This document shows, piece after piece, positions 40,801-53,500 of a stretch of 64,000 nucleotides of DNA (its first letter is position 1; each line of letters opens with the position of its first letter). The stretch spans positions 11,168,483 to 11,232,482 of the forward strand of contig NC_019859.2 in the NCBI RefSeq assembly GCF_002234675.1, read 5' to 3'. The notes below the pieces were generated by a model. That model searched no databases and had not been told where the DNA came from. It saw only the letters and a program-made list of their open reading frames with translations. The stretch comes from Oryzias latipes. Taxonomy: Eukaryota; Chordata; Actinopteri; Beloniformes; Adrianichthyidae. A program made the translations under genes and the position numbers.

Positions 40801-43800
40801 TTTCTTCCTCTTGACGATGTTTTATTTGAGTCATTTTTCTTTTCTTCAGTTTGCATTTTTCTTCTTTTCTGTTGTAATAAATTCTGCTGTCTCCCAGAGA
40901 TCCGGAGAGAGGCTGGGACCGAAGCAAAGTGAAGGGCCTTCTAGCTAATCTCATAAGTGTCAGTGATGTTTCCTATGCCACGGCACTGGAGGTAGTTGCA
41001 GGTGGACGGCTCTACAACATTGTTGTAGACACAGAGGTAGACCTTTTGAAAGTTTTTTTTTTAAATTTATTTCACAGGTGAATAAACAGAATCTTTGTGA
41101 CTAAATGATTGAATCCTTCCTTCTTAGGTGACTGGTAAGAAGCTGCTGGAGAAAGGAGAGCTACAGCGCAGGTACACCATCATTCCTCTCAACAAGATAT
41201 CTGCCAAAACTCTCAACGACAAAGTGATCCACACCGCGAAGCGCCTGGTGAGAAAACTCTGTGCTTTCATAGTCTCCGACTTTTTCTTGTGTATAAAAGG
41301 AATCACATCTCATTCATTAGGTTTTCTCGTAGGTAATTTTCCGTGATTTTGTCTTTGTTCTGTGAGGTCGGGGAGGACAACGTTCACACAGCTCTGTCCC
41401 TGGTGGGATACGAGTCTGACCTTCGTAAAGCCATGGAGTATGTGTTCGGCTCCACGCTGGTCTGTGACACTTTGGACAACGCAAAGAAAGTGGCGTTTGA
41501 CAAACAGGTGATGACCAAGACTGTTACGCTTGGGGGAGACATCTTTGACCCGCAGGGAACTTTGAGTGGAGGTGAGATCAACGCTCGACTCCTGTTTCCT
41601 TGGAAAATCAAATCAGTTTCAATACTTGGCTCCTCTTTTTTTCTTTCCAGGCGCTCGCTCGCAGTCGGCATCGATTTTGTCGAGCCTGCAGGAAGTAAAA
41701 GATGTTCAGGACAGCCTGAGCGATAAGGAGGCCAAACTTCAGGATACTGAGCGACAGATGTCCAGTCTGAAGGGAACCGCTGAGAAGTATGCAAATGAAA
41801 AAGCAGAAAAGTTCCTCTACACATTAAAAAAACTCCTATATATTTACTAAAACTAGCGGTACTTTCTGTTGTGAAACCCCTTCTTTTAAGTGGGATGCAG
41901 TGATTCACTTTCCCCTCGATTCAGTTCAAACCTCAATTTTTGGGTCACGGTTCGAAATATGACTTTTGTACTACAAAGAGACAAACAACATTTTTGAAAA
42001 AATCATTTTAAATTTGCTAATAAGCAAAAAAAAAATATATATATATATATCAGTTGGCTAATACTAAGCCTGGAGTAATGTAATAAGACAATAAATAGTA
42101 AATCCTTCTTAAATTTAGCACAACTGTTTGACACTTTCAATGTAAACACGCAGTAGCGATGGAACAAATCCCCTTCCCCACAATGCGGTTTAAATGTGGA
42201 GCAAACAGTTTGGTTTGAAACCGAGAATGGTGGCATCCCTATTATGCACCATGGAAAATTAGATCCTCTTAATCAATAAAACATTCAATTCAGCTTGATT
42301 ATATATTTTTTAATTCATTGTGTTTCTTTAAAACAAGCTACTGGTGACAAGTGTTAAAAAAAATCTATTAAGTCTATTTTACATTTCTTGTTTGGCCTGC
42401 AGTTAAAAATCAGAAGTTATAGAGATGTTTTGTTTGATCTTGTAGTGAAGGATATTTTTATGAGACAAAAGTCAAATCAAAGAAGATAACCGTGTTTTTT
42501 TAATTTATTTTTTAAGTTGTCTGAGGAAGCCTGCTTTTAAAAAACGTATAAGGCCCAGCTGTTTAGGGCCAGTTTACAACTCTGTCGTAGTTTAGAAAGG
42601 ATTTCTTTGGTTAATTTATTCCAAATGACGTTTTTCATTTCACTTTTCCCTTTCTGCAGGTATCGGCAGCTGAAGCAGCAGCACGAGCTGAAGGTGGAGG
42701 AGGAGCAGATCCTGCAGACCAAGCTGCAGCAGAGCTCCTTCCATCAGCAGCAGGAGGAGCTGGAGAGGCTGCAGAAAGCCATCGGTCTGGACTTTAACTT
42801 CAGTTTAATAGAGGGAGGGAAAGCGGGAGGTTTCATCTGCAGTTATTTTAAGACCTTTTGTGACGTTTGCTTCCCCAGACGAGAGTGAGGCCACTTTGCG
42901 CCTCACCAAGGAGCTGCAGAAGCGAGCCGAGGAGAAGTACAAGGTGCTGGAAAACAAAATGAAGAATGCCGAGGCTGAGAGGGAGAAGGAGTTGAAGGCT
43001 GCCCAGGAGAAACTCAACAAAGCAAAAGCAAAAGCAGACGCCTTCAACAAGACTTTAAAGCAGAAGCAGCAGGTAAACTGTTTGTTTTAATGAAAATATG
43101 CAGAAATGAGTGGTTCCCAGAATTATTTTAAGATAGCTAAACCTTTGTAATATTTGATTTAATATTTCTAATCATTGGGTTTGTTTATTCTCGTCTCCAG
43201 GAGTCTGAAGCTGTGGCCTTGGAGCTGGAGGAGCTCCGGAGGGAGCAGGCCACCTACGAGCAGCAGATTCAGGCCGTCGACGAGGCCATGAAGGCCTTTC
43301 AGGAACAAATAGACAGCATGGCCTGCACCGTGACCCAGAACAAGGTAGGAGTGTCGGCTGGGAAGGCAACAGTCTCCTAAAAGCTTTCCCGGCAGAGATT
43401 TGCAATAGCAGCACTAAATCCTCATGATTTTTAAGAAAGGAGAGGATGTTTGTTGAGAAAGTCGAGCTAAACCAAATCAGCTTGAATAGATCCAGAAAGC
43501 GATGATTTCTGTGGAGATACAAAACATACCAAAAAAACTTTTACTTCAAAAAATTCAGTTCAAAGATTCAAAATCACAAATTCAAACCTTAGAAAATAAT
43601 TATGCAACTTTAAAAATGGCCTTTTTCAGAGGAAAGAAAATAGAATCATCACATAAATTAGGAGGCATAAATAGTAAACAGACAAAACAGCAGTGTTCTA
43701 CAGTCTTTCGGCATGTTTTAAAAGAGGTTTTGGAGCGGAGAGAAACCTTTCAGATGCTCTAAGACTTTGAATTTGAGCCAAAAACAAAAAATCGTCATCT

Positions 43801-46353
43801 ACATAGATTGTTTGTTTGAGCCAATGACATTGTGATGATTTTGGTCATGTTTGCTACATGTAGAGTTACATTAATCTTTTCCATCTGTGAAGTCTGACGT
43901 TTTATCGATTTAGTTTTCAATCTGACTATGTTGTTAGAGGAAGCTTCAGCAGGATGGAAACACTGAATTTATTTTAACTTTCTTCGTTGGAGGCAAATAA
44001 AACAACCCTTCCTATTTACAAATGAAATGTTTTTTCCTCTCTTTTAGATAAAAAAAATAAAAATAAAGCTGCATTTTCTTTCAAGCCAGCTGAAAATATG
44101 AGTTTGTTTTCAGTTTAACTGTACGTGTGTGTGAGCCTAATATCATGAATGTGGCGCAGGAGGCAGTGCGGAAAGCCCAGGAGGAGCTGACCAAACTCAA
44201 AGAAGTGATCATGGCACAGGACAAGGAGATCAAGGTTGTGGAATTTTGACTGTTTCATTGAAAGCTTTCTTCTTTCTTTCGGCTTGTTCTCGGCTTTCAG
44301 CATAAATGTGTATTTAATTCTTCTCAGTAATGGCAGATCTTCCAGTTTTTAAAGATGCTTGTCCTCATAGGGAAAAAACTCGGAGGCCAATAAGATAAGA
44401 GAGCAGAACAATGAGGTTCAGCTGAAGATCAAGGAGCAGGAACACAACATTAGTAAACATCATAAAGACAGCCAGGACGCTGCTGACAAGGTACGCACTA
44501 ACCTGCACCTGTCTCCTCACTTGAACGCAGAGATTCTATTGTTCTTTTAAAAGAAAAAGCTTAGATTTTTGAGATGTTCGTGTCACTTGCAGGTGGCTCG
44601 GATGCTGGAAGAACACGACTGGATCCAGTCGGAGCGCCATTTCTTCGGCCAGCCGAACTCCTCCTACGACTTTAAAGTCAACAACCCCCGTGAGGCGGGC
44701 CAGCGGCTGAAGAAGCTGGAAGAAACCACTTCCAAGCTGGAGAGGAACGTCAACAAGAGAGCCATGAACATGCTGAACGAGGCAGAGGAAAGGGTGAGGA
44801 GCTCCTGTCGGCGCCGTCTGAGTCGATCCAAATGTTTGACAACATTTTTGTGTTTGCTGAAAACTGTGTGTTTTTTGCTTTTGCAGTACAATGACCTGAT
44901 GAAGAAAAAGAGAATTGTGGAGAATGACAAAGCAAAAATCTTGCAGACCATTGAGGAATTGGACCAGAAGAAGAACGAAGCTCTTAACTTGGCTTGGCAG
45001 AAGGTTTGCATCGATTTTAGCATGTCTGCATTCTTTTTTGATTTGTAATCATAACTATTTCATCTCTTGGTTTTGTGATCTTTTCTCTGTAGGTAAACAA
45101 AGATTTTGGCTCCATTTTCTCCACTCTGCTCCCAGGAGCTACAGCAAAGCTGGCGCCTCAGCAGGGCTGCGGCGTCCTGGATGGTCTGGAGTTCAAGGTC
45201 GCCCTAGGTGACACCTGGAAGGAAAACCTGACTGAGCTGAGTGGTGGACAAAGGTGAGCAAACGCACTGATGAGCTGCTTCTCTGAGCCGTCGTCACCTT
45301 TAAAGAGTGTGTCGCGTATCTGTTTCCAGGTCACTGGTAGCTTTGTCTCTCATCTTGGCCATGCTGCTTTTCAAGCCCGCTCCCATCTACATCCTGGACG
45401 AGGTGGATGCGGCTCTGGATCTGTCGCACACGCAAAACATCGGACAGATGCTGCGCACGCATTTCAGACGCTCCCAGGTGAGATTTCATGTGGGAAGGAG
45501 CAGTTTGCTGGTGACGCCCTTAAGTTACTGTTTCAAATCAGCATCAATTCATCTAAATCTCACCTACATGTCAGCCAATACTTTATTAGCTGATGACGGG
45601 ATCATGAAGCACACACACAAACCAGAGTTCGTGCAAGAACCACACGTCTAGTATTCAGGGGAAAAAGGAGTATTGTTTTTTTAAAAGCTTGATTTGTCTA
45701 AAAATTCTTCAAATTGCAGCGACATTTCTTTACAACTCAAAAAGCTGACGGAATAGTTAATTTATTGAATGAATATTAAGTTTAAATAAAAAACAAACTA
45801 GGCACTATCAAGCTTTTTTAACAAGCTGTCAGCATTTATATTGACATGTAAAAAGTTACGTTTTTTTTTTAAATCAAGTGTTGTATGTTGCAGTTTAAAA
45901 CATTTTTTTTTTAAATTAATTATATATTAATATTTGTGCATATTTCCTGACATATTGATGGAGCTAATTTAACAGACTGAAGTTTAAAAACAATTATATT
46001 TGTGTAATAAATATTGCAGTGAGCAAGGAGTGAAGATGGAAACTTTTTTTGTTATTGCATTAACAGTCATTGGTGAATCTGTCACAAACTGCCTGTAAAT
46101 GGATTATTTTGAATGTTGTCCCAGTGAGGCTTCCGTCGCTCATTTTCAAACTCTCCTCCTGCAGTTCGTGGTCGTGTCCCTCAAAGACGGCATGTTCACA
46201 AACGCCAACGTCCTGTTTAAGACCAAGTTTGTGGACGGCATGTCCACGGTGACGCGGACGGCGCTCAGCCAGAGTGACGCCAACGTCTCCCACAAAGGCC
46301 AGGATAAAGCTCGCCAGAAAGACAAGAGGAACAAGCAGCTCAGCGCACTTTGA
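37895..46353 (+). CDS. smc2: SMC2, structural maintenance of chromosomes 2 (condensin subunit)
   Basis: SMC2 pairs with SMC4 to form the ATPase core of condensin I and II, which extrude DNA loops and compact mitotic chromosomes. Twenty-five exons: 37895-38062, 38170-38319, 38402-38524, 38623-38661, 38738-38848, 38937-38981, 39068-39301, 39381-39530, 39614-39847, 39957-40116, 40203-40320, 40898-41036, 41128-41247, 41367-41571, 41651-41786, 42660-42784, 42879-43072, 43201-43344, 44160-44234, 44371-44490, 44593-44793, 44887-45003, 45093-45253, 45330-45477, 46165-46353. They total 1201 codons plus stop; human SMC2 has 1197. Walker A (GLNGSGKSN) is at residues 32-40, coiled coils flank a hinge near 510-670 ([30 protein letters not shown]), the ABC signature is LSGGQRS near 1085, and Walker B is [11 protein letters not shown]. 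The C-terminus is basic ([11 protein letters not shown]). Confidence 0.97.
41892..42239. mobile_element. Short inverted-repeat element in an smc2 intron
   Basis: About 350 bases begin GGGATGCAGTGATTC and end GAATGGTGGCATCCC, which are inverted repeats with a few mismatches. There is no coding capacity. Target duplication is not clear. It lies in the intron between exons 15 and 16. Confidence 0.5.
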
Positions 46354-46518
46354 TTTCCTAAAACCATATCAGAAACATAGCTTGTTTTTAAGTCGTGCTC
46401 AAATTTCCTGCATGGTGACTCCCGTTCTGGTTTCATCCACTTACATGTTTTAAGTTTATATCTGTCCTGTCTTCTGGATCTTTGCTATTTTATATGCAGC
46501 CATATGTCGTTTTTTGTA

Positions 46519-46524
46519 AATAAA
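46519..46524 (+). terminator. smc2: smc2 polyadenylation signal AATAAA
   Basis: A canonical hexamer about 165 bases after the smc2 stop. The likely ecpas signal on the opposite strand (ATTAAA near 46612-46607) is less than 100 bases further, so the two genes end tail-to-tail. Confidence 0.75.
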
Positions 46525-46599
46525 GGTGCTGAATTGCATTTGGGTGAACGTAAACTATTTTAAACAGCAGACAGTCTAATCCAAATAGTCAAAGGAGAT

Positions 46600-47056
46600 T
46601 TTTTTTTTAATCAAGGACAAATTCAAACAGCTATAGCGTCAGAAAACAGCAGAGTTTGTTTTGTTGCAGACATTTACATAAACTCCAACAGCTCGGTTGT
46701 GGTTGAATAATAGGTTCTGCAGAATAATCCACACCCTGCTGTCTCAACATTTCATGAGTAGGCACAACCACAGCAGTAGTACGATTCCCCATGTCGGGGC
46801 TTTAGGTGAACAGTGTCCACAAATGCAACACACTGGTTCAGACGGTAATCAACCACTTCCTGATTATTTCAATTAAAAACAAAGTTACATTTTTTTAAAT
46901 ATCAACCCTTTTCACAGACTGATCAGCTGTATTGATTGGAGTCACATTATAAATGATCCTTATTGGGAGAAGAAAAGTAGAGGTTTATGGGGATTGGTTC
47001 AGAAGGGCAGAGGTGTGGAGATGTTTGGCGTCTCTGAACGATGGCACTGCGCTCGC
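46600..47056 (-). other. ecpas: ecpas 3' UTR
   Basis: This is the noncoding tail after the ecpas stop at 47057-47059. An ATTAAA on the minus strand near 46612-46607 is the likely poly(A) signal. No other feature is seen. Confidence 0.6.
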
Positions 47057-50000
47057 TCAGGGCTGACTCTGGATGCGTCTGCGCAGCTCCTGGGCCTTGT
47101 CCCTCAGCTCGGGCCTGCTGTCGGACTGCAGCGTGGACAGGGAGCGCTGCAGCTGCTCGCGGCTCCTGGCAGACATGCAGTCCCACTGCTCGCTCTCTGT
47201 TCGTGGGACGCAGGCGTTAATATCCCATCAGAACATAAAAAACAAACGCATCGGCAGTCTCATGTTTAGCTCAGGCGTGCAGAAAAAAAATACAATCACT
47301 ATAGTTTCATGTTAAAATACAACTCAGTATTAAAGACAAAAATAGCAAAAAGAAAAAAAACTCAAATGTCATTATTTCACAGGGATCACGTTTTATTTCC
47401 AAACTAAAATGAGGGATGCATCTTTTTTTTGTGAGCAAATTCTCATTTGCTAAAATTAATAATAATTTAAATTACCATCCAAATAAATTCATTTAAAATA
47501 AAAAATTGCAAATAAATTATAAATAAATAATTCCTAAAAAATGAATTCAATACAAAATATTAAAGAATTAAAACCCTAAATTTAATAAAAAAAATTTACG
47601 TAACAATTCAGTAATTGTTGCCTTTATGTTTTGGGATCATATAATGTTAAAAATAAGGATATTTGCAGACCAACTATTTCTTTAAGAACTAATTCAGTGT
47701 TTAAAAAAAAAAAAAGCATCAATGTTTAGGTTTGCACCCACATTTTCCCAAGAGGACCTGGCTGAAGACATTAATGGCCAGAACTGGAAGTCCTTCCAAA
47801 CTTTATTTCAATTGGCAACCCTAGTCTTAAGCTTTAATTATTTCATTTTCTTTGTTTTTTTTACAATTCTCAGCCTCTTGGATTAGGGTTAGGGTAAATT
47901 GTATAATTTCTGCTTCCGGCAGATGATGCCAGGCGCCGTCTCGTCTGCAGCCAGGTGTCTTTCCATTTTCCTGTGTAGCGTGATCCATAAATGTTTATAA
48001 ACAGGCAAAATAATAATACTTACCTCCAATTTTCTTAACAATCAGATCCACGACTGTCAAGGCCTCGGTCCTCACAGAGGAGTAACTTTTGTTTTCTGAA
48101 GAGGAAAGACCTCCAAATGAAACAAACTACACGACAGTTGAAGCGCATGAAAGTGAGAAACGTACCTAAAGGATGAATGAGCGCCGCGCAGGTCTCTGTG
48201 AGGATTGGGGACAGTGCATTCAAGTCTTCCGTACCCTTCTCCAGAAGCAGCAACCTACCGAAAAACAAGCAGTCAGAATTCTCTAAGACTGAGAATGCGT
48301 AGCTGAAGAGGTCATCTTTGTGGAGGACTTACTTCTGAAAATATGCCTTCATGGTCTGTAGGACAGCCAGCTGAACCTTCCAGGTGCTCAACTTTAACTT
48401 CTCACACATCAGATTGCAAACCTCCATCTGGAAATTTACTGTAGAGAGAAAATGTTTCAACAATGTTTCCCGTCTGATGGGAACAGATCCTCTAACAGAC
48501 GCTCAAAGCCCTTCAGTGATGCTCAAAGTTTCTATCAGTGTTACAGCCCTGGTGGTCTGATGTGCAACAACTGTAAAAGAGAACTGGAGTAACAGCATTC
48601 CTAGAAAACGCCTTACTTCCAGCTCCATTGAAATCAGGTCGATTCAGTTGCCATGTTTCCGCGATACCAACGCTGCCATGTTGGAGCCAGATGTCCTCAA
48701 TAAAGCAGTGATTGGTCCAAGTGGGTTTGAGTCAATGTTTCTATGGGAATCTTGTTGGAAGGCCAAATTCCTTCCACTTGAAAGAGGGCAACCCTAAAAC
48801 TTTGTCCAAATCCCCCCCAACTACTAAAAAACTACAGTCAGGACCATAAATATTTGGACAGAGACACATTCTTTCCAATTTAGTTTCTGCACATTACCGC
48901 AGTGAATTTTAAATAAAACAGCTCAGATGCCATTGAAGTGCAGACTTTCAGCTTTTATTCCATGGGTTGAACAAAAAGGTTGCATAAAAATGTGAAAAAC
49001 TAAAGCCTTTTTTAAACACGATCCCTTCATTTCATGGGCTCATAAGTAATTAACAAATGAAATAACTGAACACAAAATTTTCATTACTAATATTTGGTTG
49101 AAAACCTTTTGCTGGCAATGACAGCCTGAAGTCTTGAAGTCATGGACATCACCAGATGCTGGGTTTTCTCCTTCTGAATGCTCTGCCAGGCCTTTACTGC
49201 AGCGGCTTTCAGTTGCTGTTTGTTTGTGGGCCTTTCTGTCTGAAGTTTAGTCTTCAACAAGTGAAATGCATGCTCAATTGGGTTAAGATCAGGTGACTGA
49301 CTTGGCCAGTCAAGAAAATTCCACTTCTTTGCTTTAATAAACTCCTGAGTTGCTTTGGCTGTATGTTTTGGGTCGTTGTCCATCTGTATTATGAAACGCT
49401 GCCCAATAAGTTTGGTTGCATTTACCTGGATCTGCACAGACAGTCTGTCTCTGAACACCTCAGAATTCATTCGACTGCTTCCTGTGTCACGTTATCAATA
49501 AACACTAGTGTCCCAGTGCCACTAGCAGCCATGCACGCCCAGGCCATCACACTGTGTTTTACTGATGTAGTGTGCTTTGGATCATGAGCTTCTCCACGCC
49601 TTCTCCATACTTTTCTCTTGCCATCATTCTGGTAGAGGTTGATTTTGGTTTCATCTGTCCAAAGAATGTTTTTCCAGAACTGTGCTGGCTTTTTGAGATG
49701 CTTTTTAGCAAAGTCCAATCTAGCCTTCCTATTCTTGAGGATTATGAGTGGCTTGCATCTCGCAGTGTACCCTCTGTATCTACTTCCATGCAGTCTTCTT
49801 TTGATGGTAGACTTGGATATTGATACACCTATCAACTCCAGGCCTTTAATCTGCTTCACTCATGATGACATAACAAGGGAATTGCCCACACCTGCCCATG
49901 CAATAGCATGGAAGTCAATTGTCCAATTACTTACGAGTCTATGAAATGAAGGGATTGTGTTTAAAAAAGCTTTAGTTTTTCACATTTTCATGCAATTTTT

Positions 50001-50559
50001 TGTTCACCCATGGAATAAAAGCTGAAAGTCTGCACTTCAATGGCATCTGAGTTGTTTTATTTAAAATTCACTGTGGTAATGTACAGAAACTAAATTGGAA
50101 AGAATGTGTCTCTGTCCAGATATTTATGGTCCTGACTGTATATAGCGCGGCACTATATAGTGCCCAGGATTTTAAAAGCAATTCGGACACCATGCTCACT
50201 ACTTTTTTTTCTTCCTTTCTTTCAAACGGTGAATATTGATTCTGCAAAGTGAAAATCTCGTTTTGCGGTGATCATTGATGAATCCACCGTGCTCAAAAAT
50301 ATTGATGGTTTATTCAAAAAAATACATTTAAATACATTTTTTAGCAAAAATTGTTTAAACGCAATGCATTGTGGTCTATATTCGCCAATCTAGTGAGCAT
50401 CGATGGACATTGGTTTTTCGCAGAGACTTCTGGGTATTTTTTAGGGCACTGGATTTCTGAAAGAGAGATTCGGGAAGCAGAACTACAAAATGGCTCCACT
50501 GTATAGGGAGTAGTAATTCGGACACAACCTAAATCTCTTAAACGTTTCAAATATTAAAT

Positions 50560-50590
<31 letters not shown>

Positions 50591-53500
50591 GGGGGCAACC
50601 AGCACCAAATGCCTTTCATTGAAGCATCTGGTCATTTTATAACTTGCAATAACGGGAAAAAAAATACGATTAACAAGAACAAGTTAAAAATTGAAAACGG
50701 TAGCAGGGCAAGAATAGTTATTCTGACTGTAACGGCTGTTTATTTCTCTATAGGAGTCTATGGGGTTTTGGCTTCTTGGAGCCCGTGGGTACTTCCTGTT
50801 TGGAACGTGAGATGCGAGTCACTCAGTCCAGTTTTCATATACAGTTATAGGTGTTGCACTGAAGAGTATTGGTGTTCTTTATACAGGAAGGCTGACCCCG
50901 CCTCCGCCACCTTTGATTGACACTCCTCTGATGCCAGACAATAGCAGCAGTTCTATATGGAGAAGATCTGGTGCCAGCGGCAGCTCATTGTTGGATTGAA
51001 CTCTCTGTCTCGGCTGCATGTCGTTTGTGAAACCAGTGTCTTGAGTATTTTCTTTTAAAATAATTTACATCATATTATGAGTGCACCTTTGACCAGAGCC
51101 TGACTTTTGTCTAGTTTGTCATTTTGCTACTTTCCCCTTTTTCTCCATGGTTGTTCCCACTTTCACATTACTGCACATCAAACACTGGAGGTGCAATGTA
51201 ACACACACACAAACGCACCCTGGTTTCACTTATTTCTTCCCTCCTTGTGGATTGGAACCATGAGGTGAGTTTTTGAGAAAAAAAAAACACCTGCAGCAAT
51301 TTTGACTAAAAGCCACAAAGCATTCATTTGTGAGAACTGAAACTAGTGTCCTGGATTTAAATCCTACTATTAATTCAGTCTTAAAGGACTCTAAAGAGCA
51401 AAAACACGTACGGAAATGCGCTCTCCCTCCATTTTATTGACTCATCTGGTTTGTGGAGTAGAGAACTTACTCTGTGTCTCCTGGTTTCTGGGCCACGCTT
51501 TCCCTAGAGTCTCAAAAGCACAAAGCAGAGCTTCCGTCTGCACCTCTTTCTCTTTCACATCTCCATCTTCATCATCATTGTCCAGTGACCGAGCAGATGC
51601 ACTGCCGCTCTTTGGAGAGCTCTGTTGTGAAATTAGGCACATTTGTTTAAGAATGGATTTGTGTTCTTGGAAATAAAATAAAAAACAACAGGAAGCATTG
51701 AAGGAGACAAACCTTCTTGATCAGAGGGAAAAGGATCTCTGCCATCTCTCTGAAGCGGTCCTCTTGGCTGCTGTGGAGAACATCTCCAGCACAATGCAGA
51801 GCGGCCATTTTGTACACCAGATTCTCCTTACGACATTCCCTCATCACAACTTCAAGCACCTCTGTGATTGTTGGTTGGCCACTGCAAGGTTTCTGCAACT
51901 CTGTGCTGAAAATCGGGAAGAAAAAATCAAACAATGAACTGACTGCGTCTTTTAAAAGTTATGGGAGAAGTCTGCAGGAGAACTCACCTGCATTTGGACA
52001 CCACAGAGCCAATGGCTTTTAACAACTCCTCCTAAAACCAAAACAAAGCCAACAATTTAAAAACCATTTTTTTTCTGATTCACTTTCCTTTTTTCCCCCC
52101 CGGAAAGCAACTGTTACCTTTCCAGCCCACGTACGCCCAGAAAGTCCCTGCATCAAAGCCGAGAGCACCAATCCAAGATGTGGTGCCACCAACGAACCCG
52201 TCTGCTCCTTGGCTACTGTCGCCATGGCAGCTGCACCCTGAGCCTTCATCTTCCAAGACTGGGACTGCAGGGCTTTCTGTGTGATGGCGATCAGCTCCGT
52301 CATGTAGAGTCTGATTCCTCCAAAGTTTCCTGACGTCAGAGAAAAGTTTGAAGACTTTAGGGTTGTGTTGTTGCTAAAAGCCTGTTGAACTTTTCAGGAG
52401 AAATTCCATTAACTGATAACAAAATTTTTTTTTAAAAGTGTTTTTCCTCACCTGGAACGTTCTCCTGCCACACCTCTGCCCACAGCTTGGCATCATGACT
52501 CTCTCCCGTCTCCTCATCAGGACCTGCAGCCTGATGCATGCCAAGGAAAGCCAGTGGCAGAGCCACTCCTGCATGAGCCTTCATCACATCCGGGCTGTAG
52601 TGACTGATGGCGTGCATCGTCAAAGCACAAGACGATTTGTAAACGGGTTCTGTGAATAAAGGAGAAAGAGTGAGACTTGGGCCGAACCCGAATTCTTCCC
52701 GTACCCATACGGGTTCTCCCAATCCTACATTTAGCTCTCTAAACGGAGAGTTACGGAAAAAATAGTGTCTTTTAATTCGCTCGTCACTCCCACTCGATGA
52801 TGTCATCAAAAATTGCTGGTCAGCTATGTTTGCGCGGAGTTGCTATTGCTTGAATATACTTAAAAAAACATCGGTTTTATAACTTTGAAAAGGTCATGCT
52901 AAAACAAAAGCCACTTCTGTGCATCAGAGCACGGTCAAGTGAAGGAGAGCGCTTCTCCTCCGCGTGAACACCCTCGGGCTTGGCATCCCTCCGCCGCGAG
53001 GGTTAGCCCTTAAAAACTCTGATTCGACCAAACAAGAAGATCTGGAAGTCTGGAGTTTAATATGATCATATCAACACAGACTGGTCACGTTTTCAAAAAA
53101 AAAAGAAGTTTCGGTTTTAGAACGCCTCACCTTCTTTCTCCAAGTACCAGTTGCTCAGCTTGAGCAGCAGCTTTTCCACACTGTTGTCTTTAGCCGTCTG
53201 ACAGGCAGAGAGAAAAGACGTTAAAGAGTCTGAAAGAAACAGCTATAGTCTGATTCAAAGGGAATAAGCAAAAAATAAAAAAGAAATAGGGTAGAAAAGA
53301 AAAAGGAATAATAAAAAAAAGGAAACCCTGAAGGAATTCTTTTTTTTTTTAAATTATGTATACATGTCGGGAAAAAAACTACATTTTTCCGGAACAGATC
53401 ACATTAATATTTCGCGAATGTTTTTTTCCGGAAAAGATACGATGAAATAACAGTAAAATCTGATTAAATGTTGGGTTAAATGTTAGTAAGAATGTTTGCT

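Larger units (their letters stand above)
48439..51470. other. Large ecpas intron filled with repeats
   Basis: This 3 kb intron holds a degenerate dispersed repeat at about 48590-48800 (CCATGTTGGAGCCAGATGTC, GTGATTGGTCCAAGTGGGTT), a Tc1 element (48835-50138) that appears inserted in an older short inverted-repeat element, a TG/poly(G) tract (50557-50596), and further degenerate repeat-like DNA at 50700-50980. No exon is recognised between 48438 and 51471. Confidence 0.6.

Noticed and set aside
47883-47897. TTAGGGTTAGGGT telomere-like motif
   Set aside because: Only two units; too short to be an interstitial telomere tract.
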